This document shows positions 24,176 through 26,779 of a stretch of 26,779 nt of DNA, in pieces. Origin of the DNA: CAYMEV01 sp964431655 [NCBI: uncultured bacterium] (GTDB taxonomy: Bacteria; CAYMEV01); contig CAYSKJ010000026.1 of assembly GCA_964431655.1 (NCBI GenBank), forward strand, positions 1-26,779, read 5' to 3'. The notes beneath the pieces were generated by a model, which ran no database searches, had not been told where the DNA came from, and saw only the letters and a list, made by a program, of their open reading frames with translations. The position numbers and the translations under genes were made by a program. Positions within the stretch are counted from its first letter, which is position 1. Each line of letters opens with the position of its first letter.

Positions 24176-25525
24176 ATGGTTAATATTCTTATTTGTGATG
24201 ATGAGGCTTCAATCTTAAAAACCCTGGCACTTCTTTTAAAGAAGAGCGGGTATAATACATTTCAGGCTTCCGATATAAATCAATCCTGCGATATACTTTC
24301 AAAGCATGTCATTGATATTGCCTTTGTTGATATAAGGCTCGGCAGCGAAAACGGAATAGAGCTTTTGAAGATCATTAAAAGAGAGCATCATGATACCAGC
24401 GTTATAATAATGAGTGCCTATTCTTCCATGGATGATACCATTAGTGCTCTGGATCTGGGAGCCGAGGCATATATAGCGAAGCCTGTCAGGCTCGAAGAGG
24501 CTGTGTTCCACATTAGAAAGATTCTGGAAAAGCGTGAGATAATCGAGGAAAACAGGGAACTTAAGAAATTGCAGCTACTTACCTGCAAGGATGTTGATAT
24601 TGTGGGGGTATCGGAAAAGATGAAGAAGGTCATTGACAGGGTCCACCAGGTTAAAGACCTGCCCAGCCCTGTTCTGATAGAGGGTGAAAGCGGTACGGGA
24701 AAAGAGGTTGTGGCAAGGGCTGTCCATTTTCTCGGGGTACGCAGAGATAAGCCATTTATAGGGGTCAACTGCTCTGCTATTCCCGCCAGCCTTTTTGAAT
24801 CGGAGCTGTTCGGGTATAAAAAGGGTGCTTTCACCGGAGCTGTCTCTGATTTTGAAGGTCTTTTCTCCCAGGCTGCAGACGGTACCTTCTATCTTGACGA
24901 TGTCGATGATATTCCCATGGAGTTTCAGCCAAAGCTTCTGAGAGTGCTTCAGGAGAACTCCTTCCGAAGGATAGGAGATCCCAGGGAATACAGGCTGGAA
25001 TGCAGGATTATTGCATCAACAAAGTCGGGCTTAAAAAAAAGAGCTGAAGAATCGGTTTTCCGGGAAGACCTTTTCTACCGGCTTAATATCATAAACATAT
25101 ACCTTCCTCCTCTCAGGGAAAGAAGGGAGGACATCATTCCTCTGGCTGAGTATTTTCTCAGCAAAAAGCAGGATTATCTCGGAATCAGGAACAGGTACCT
25201 GGAAAGGGGTGCCAAGGATTTCCTTATCGGCCTTGATTTTAAGGGCAATGTAAGAGAGCTTGAAAACATTATTGAAAGAGCGCTGGTCTTTTCAAGAAAT
25301 AAGTCTATTTCAGAGTCTGATATAAAGAATCTGGTGACAGATGATACTGCCTGCGGGAGTTCTTCCTTTGAAGCCAATAATCTCAGGGACCAGCTCAAAA
25401 ACAGGGAATATGAAATAATAAAAGAAACCCTGAAAAGGTTCAATGGAAACCGGAAACTATCTGCAGACCACCTTTCAATCTCAGTCAGGGCTCTCCTTTA
25501 TAAAATCAAGGAATACGGCCTGTAG
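24176..25525 (+). CDS. NtrC-family sigma-54-dependent response regulator
   Basis: The 449-residue protein (from ATG 24176) has an N-terminal receiver (1-120) with acidic pocket D8-D9, phospho-acceptor Asp52 and Lys102. A AAA+ domain (about 142-385) has Walker A GESGTGKE (170-177) and an intact sigma-54-contacting loop GAFTGA (217-222). Walker B is FYLDDVDD (238-245), and FREDLFYRLN and GNVRELEN are typical of sigma-54 activators. A Fis-type helix-turn-helix (about 412-449, GNRKLSADHLSISVRALLYKI) follows. It activates sigma-54 promoters when phosphorylated. No histidine kinase is nearby, so partner and targets are unknown. Walker B has Asp-Asp instead of Asp-Glu. The start is uncertain: AAAGGAA at 24153-24159 lies too close to the in-frame TTG at 24161 and rather far from ATG 24176; the ATG gives the usual family N terminus. 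Confidence 0.92.
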   Translation: MVNILICDDEASILKTLALLLKKSGYNTFQASDINQSCDILSKHVIDIAFVDIRLGSENGIELLKIIKREHHDTSVIIMSAYSSMDDTISALDLGAEAYIAKPVRLEEAVFHIRKILEKREIIEENRELKKLQLLTCKDVDIVGVSEKMKKVIDRVHQVKDLPSPVLIEGESGTGKEVVARAVHFLGVRRDKPFIGVNCSAIPASLFESELFGYKKGAFTGAVSDFEGLFSQAADGTFYLDDVDDIPMEFQPKLLRVLQENSFRRIGDPREYRLECRIIASTKSGLKKRAEESVFREDLFYRLNIINIYLPPLRERREDIIPLAEYFLSKKQDYLGIRNRYLERGAKDFLIGLDFKGNVRELENIIERALVFSRNKSISESDIKNLVTDDTACGSSSFEANNLRDQLKNREYEIIKETLKRFNGNRKLSADHLSISVRALLYKIKEYGL

Positions 25526-25606
25526 TTTTTATTCTTTTCCTGAGGCTTAAACATGATATATTATAAGGGATATTTTGTTTAAATTTAGATTAAGAGGTTG
25601 AAGCAA

Positions 25607-26779
25607 ATGAGATTTACAGAAACGGATTCTGTGCTTATCACCTGTGCCCTTCCTTATGTAAATAATATACCGCATCTTGGCAATCTTGTCCCAATCATAA
25701 GCGCAGATGTTTATTCCAGATTCTTGAAAAAAAACGGCGTTAAAGCGATTTATATATGTGCTACGGATGAACATGGAACCAGGACCGAGCTTGAGGCAAA
25801 AAAACAGCAGAGGAGTCCAGCTGAATACTGCCTTGACCTGCATGAAAAGATAAAGTCCATCTTTGAATGGTTTAATATAGATTTTGATTATTTCGGCAGG
25901 ACATCGGATATCGAAAACCACCATATGACACAGCATATCTTTAAGAAATTATATGAAAAGGGCTATGTTTTCAGTGATAGCCTTGTCCAGTTATACTGCA
26001 GTACATGCGGTATTTATCTGCCCGATACCTTTGTCCTGGGGATCTGCCCTTACTGCAATACCCCGGATACAAACGGCGACCAGTGCGATGTATGCGGTAA
26101 ATTCCTTGACCCTGTTGAGCTGGTGGAACCAAGATGCAAGACCTGCGGGAATATACCGGAAAAACGGGAATCCAGGCATCTTTTCCTGGACCTTCCAAAG
26201 CTTTCCCCGCTGATTGAACAATGGCTGCTGACTAAAAAAGAATGGCAGGGTATCATAATGCAGCTTCCCCTTTCATGGATAAAGAAAGGCCTGAAAAGCA
26301 GGTGTATAACCAGGGATCTTGAATGGGGCGTCCGAGTCCCTCTTGAGGGACATGAGAACAAGGTTTTCTATGTATGGTTTGATGCTCCCATCGGTTATAT
26401 CGGTTCCACAATCAAGTGGGCTGAGAAGAATAATGCTGACTGGAAAAACTGGTGGAAGAACGAAGACACAAAACTGATTCACTTCCTTGGAAAGGATAAT
26501 GTGCCATTCCATACGCTGATGTGGCCTGGAAGCCTTCTGGGAGCAGATGACGGTTTCAATCTCCCATACTATATCTCAGCCAATGAGTATCTTAATTATG
26601 AGGGTGGCCATTTTTCCAAGAGCAGAAACCGGGGGATATTCTCAAATGATATCACCCGGATGGAATTTCCTGAGGATTTCTGGAGATTCTATGTAATCAG
26701 GAAAAGGCCGGAAAAGGCAGATACAGATTTTTCCTGGGAAGATTTTGCCAGTGTGGTAAATACAGACCTGATACAGAAT
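25607..26779 (+). CDS. metG: Methionyl-tRNA synthetase, archaeal-type (3' end beyond window)
   Basis: The reading frame is open from ATG 25607 through the last base, giving the first 391 residues of class I MetRS, which charges tRNA-Met. The HIGH-type motif is PHLGN (22-26). The connective insert carries four CxxC pairs (C131/C134, C147/C150, C160/C163, C177/C180), so it is the double zinc-knuckle type typical of archaea and some bacteria. YVWFDAPIGYIG (255-266) and FLGKDNVPFHTLMWP (293-307) are the amino-acid and adenylate site motifs. The second signature is HFSKS (335-339), a variant of KMSKS/KFSKS with His at the first position. AGAGG lies 9 nt before the ATG. The anticodon-binding domain and any tRNA-binding tail are outside the window. 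The gene follows the NtrC-type regulator by 81 bp. Confidence 0.95.
   Translation, partial: MRFTETDSVLITCALPYVNNIPHLGNLVPIISADVYSRFLKKNGVKAIYICATDEHGTRTELEAKKQQRSPAEYCLDLHEKIKSIFEWFNIDFDYFGRTSDIENHHMTQHIFKKLYEKGYVFSDSLVQLYCSTCGIYLPDTFVLGICPYCNTPDTNGDQCDVCGKFLDPVELVEPRCKTCGNIPEKRESRHLFLDLPKLSPLIEQWLLTKKEWQGIIMQLPLSWIKKGLKSRCITRDLEWGVRVPLEGHENKVFYVWFDAPIGYIGSTIKWAEKNNADWKNWWKNEDTKLIHFLGKDNVPFHTLMWPGSLLGADDGFNLPYYISANEYLNYEGGHFSKSRNRGIFSNDITRMEFPEDFWRFYVIRKRPEKADTDFSWEDFASVVNTDLIQN

Noticed and set aside
24225-24240. TGGCAC sequence resembling a sigma-54 -24 box
   Set aside because: No GC at the proper -12 distance, and it lies inside the regulator coding sequence.
25547-26512. Several minus-strand open frames at the right end
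   Set aside because: They are antisense to the continuous metG frame, which runs off the window and carries all MetRS motifs.

Overview
The window is about 26.8 kb of densely packed bacterial chromosome. GC content looks moderate, in the low-to-mid 40s by eye. It holds 20 protein-coding genes: 19 complete and one (metG) cut by the right edge. No intergenic gap exceeds about 130 bp. I see no tRNA, rRNA, CRISPR array, prophage, insertion sequence or plasmid function. Lipoprotein signals, a sigma-54 activator with an intact GAFTGA loop, a primary sigma factor with a large non-conserved region and an archaeal-type methionyl-tRNA synthetase together suggest a Gram-negative, probably anaerobic bacterium (deltaproteobacterial, spirochaetal or candidate-phylum grade). 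The sequence alone does not fix the phylum.

Layout, left to right. (1) 81-2429 (+) is a membrane-anchored sulfatase/alkaline-phosphatase-superfamily protein. It converges on a minus-strand run transcribed from the right: S9 peptidase, then prs (PRPP synthetase) with a good promoter of its own, a branched-chain-amino-acid-type binding lipoprotein, and a family 2 glycosyltransferase. (2) 7548-9033 holds an adenosine-specific kinase family protein (+) converging on galE (-). (3) 9158-13293 holds argF (+), a convergent HhH-GPD DNA glycosylase (-), and divergently an orthodox endonuclease III (nth) followed by a YgiQ-type radical SAM protein. (4) 13363-15561 (-) holds a DUF1015 protein followed by a papain-like lipoprotein, which has structured repeats on both sides. 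(5) 15612-16757 (+) is a VanZ-like membrane protein. (6) 16852-22799 (+) is mutS2-dnaG-rpoD, downstream of a perfect TTGACA/TATAAT promoter. (7) 22801-24120 (-) is a GT39/PMT-type membrane glycosyltransferase. It is divergent from (8) an orphan NtrC-type response regulator, followed by metG.

The content is mostly housekeeping: information processing (primase, sigma factor, MutS2, MetRS), base-excision repair (two Nth-fold enzymes back to back), nucleotide and PRPP supply, arginine metabolism, and envelope sugar and surface functions. I found no convincing new defence or mobile system. The points most worth a second look are atypical catalytic motifs (sulfatase-fold Thr nucleophile position, GT2 lacking the usual first Asp motif, MutS2 Smr domain lacking LDLR, Walker-B DD in the NtrC protein, HhH glycosylase lacking the lyase Lys), a short tandem repeat with a 13-bp hairpin at 13292-13342, and a second structured element just upstream of the papain-like lipoprotein.
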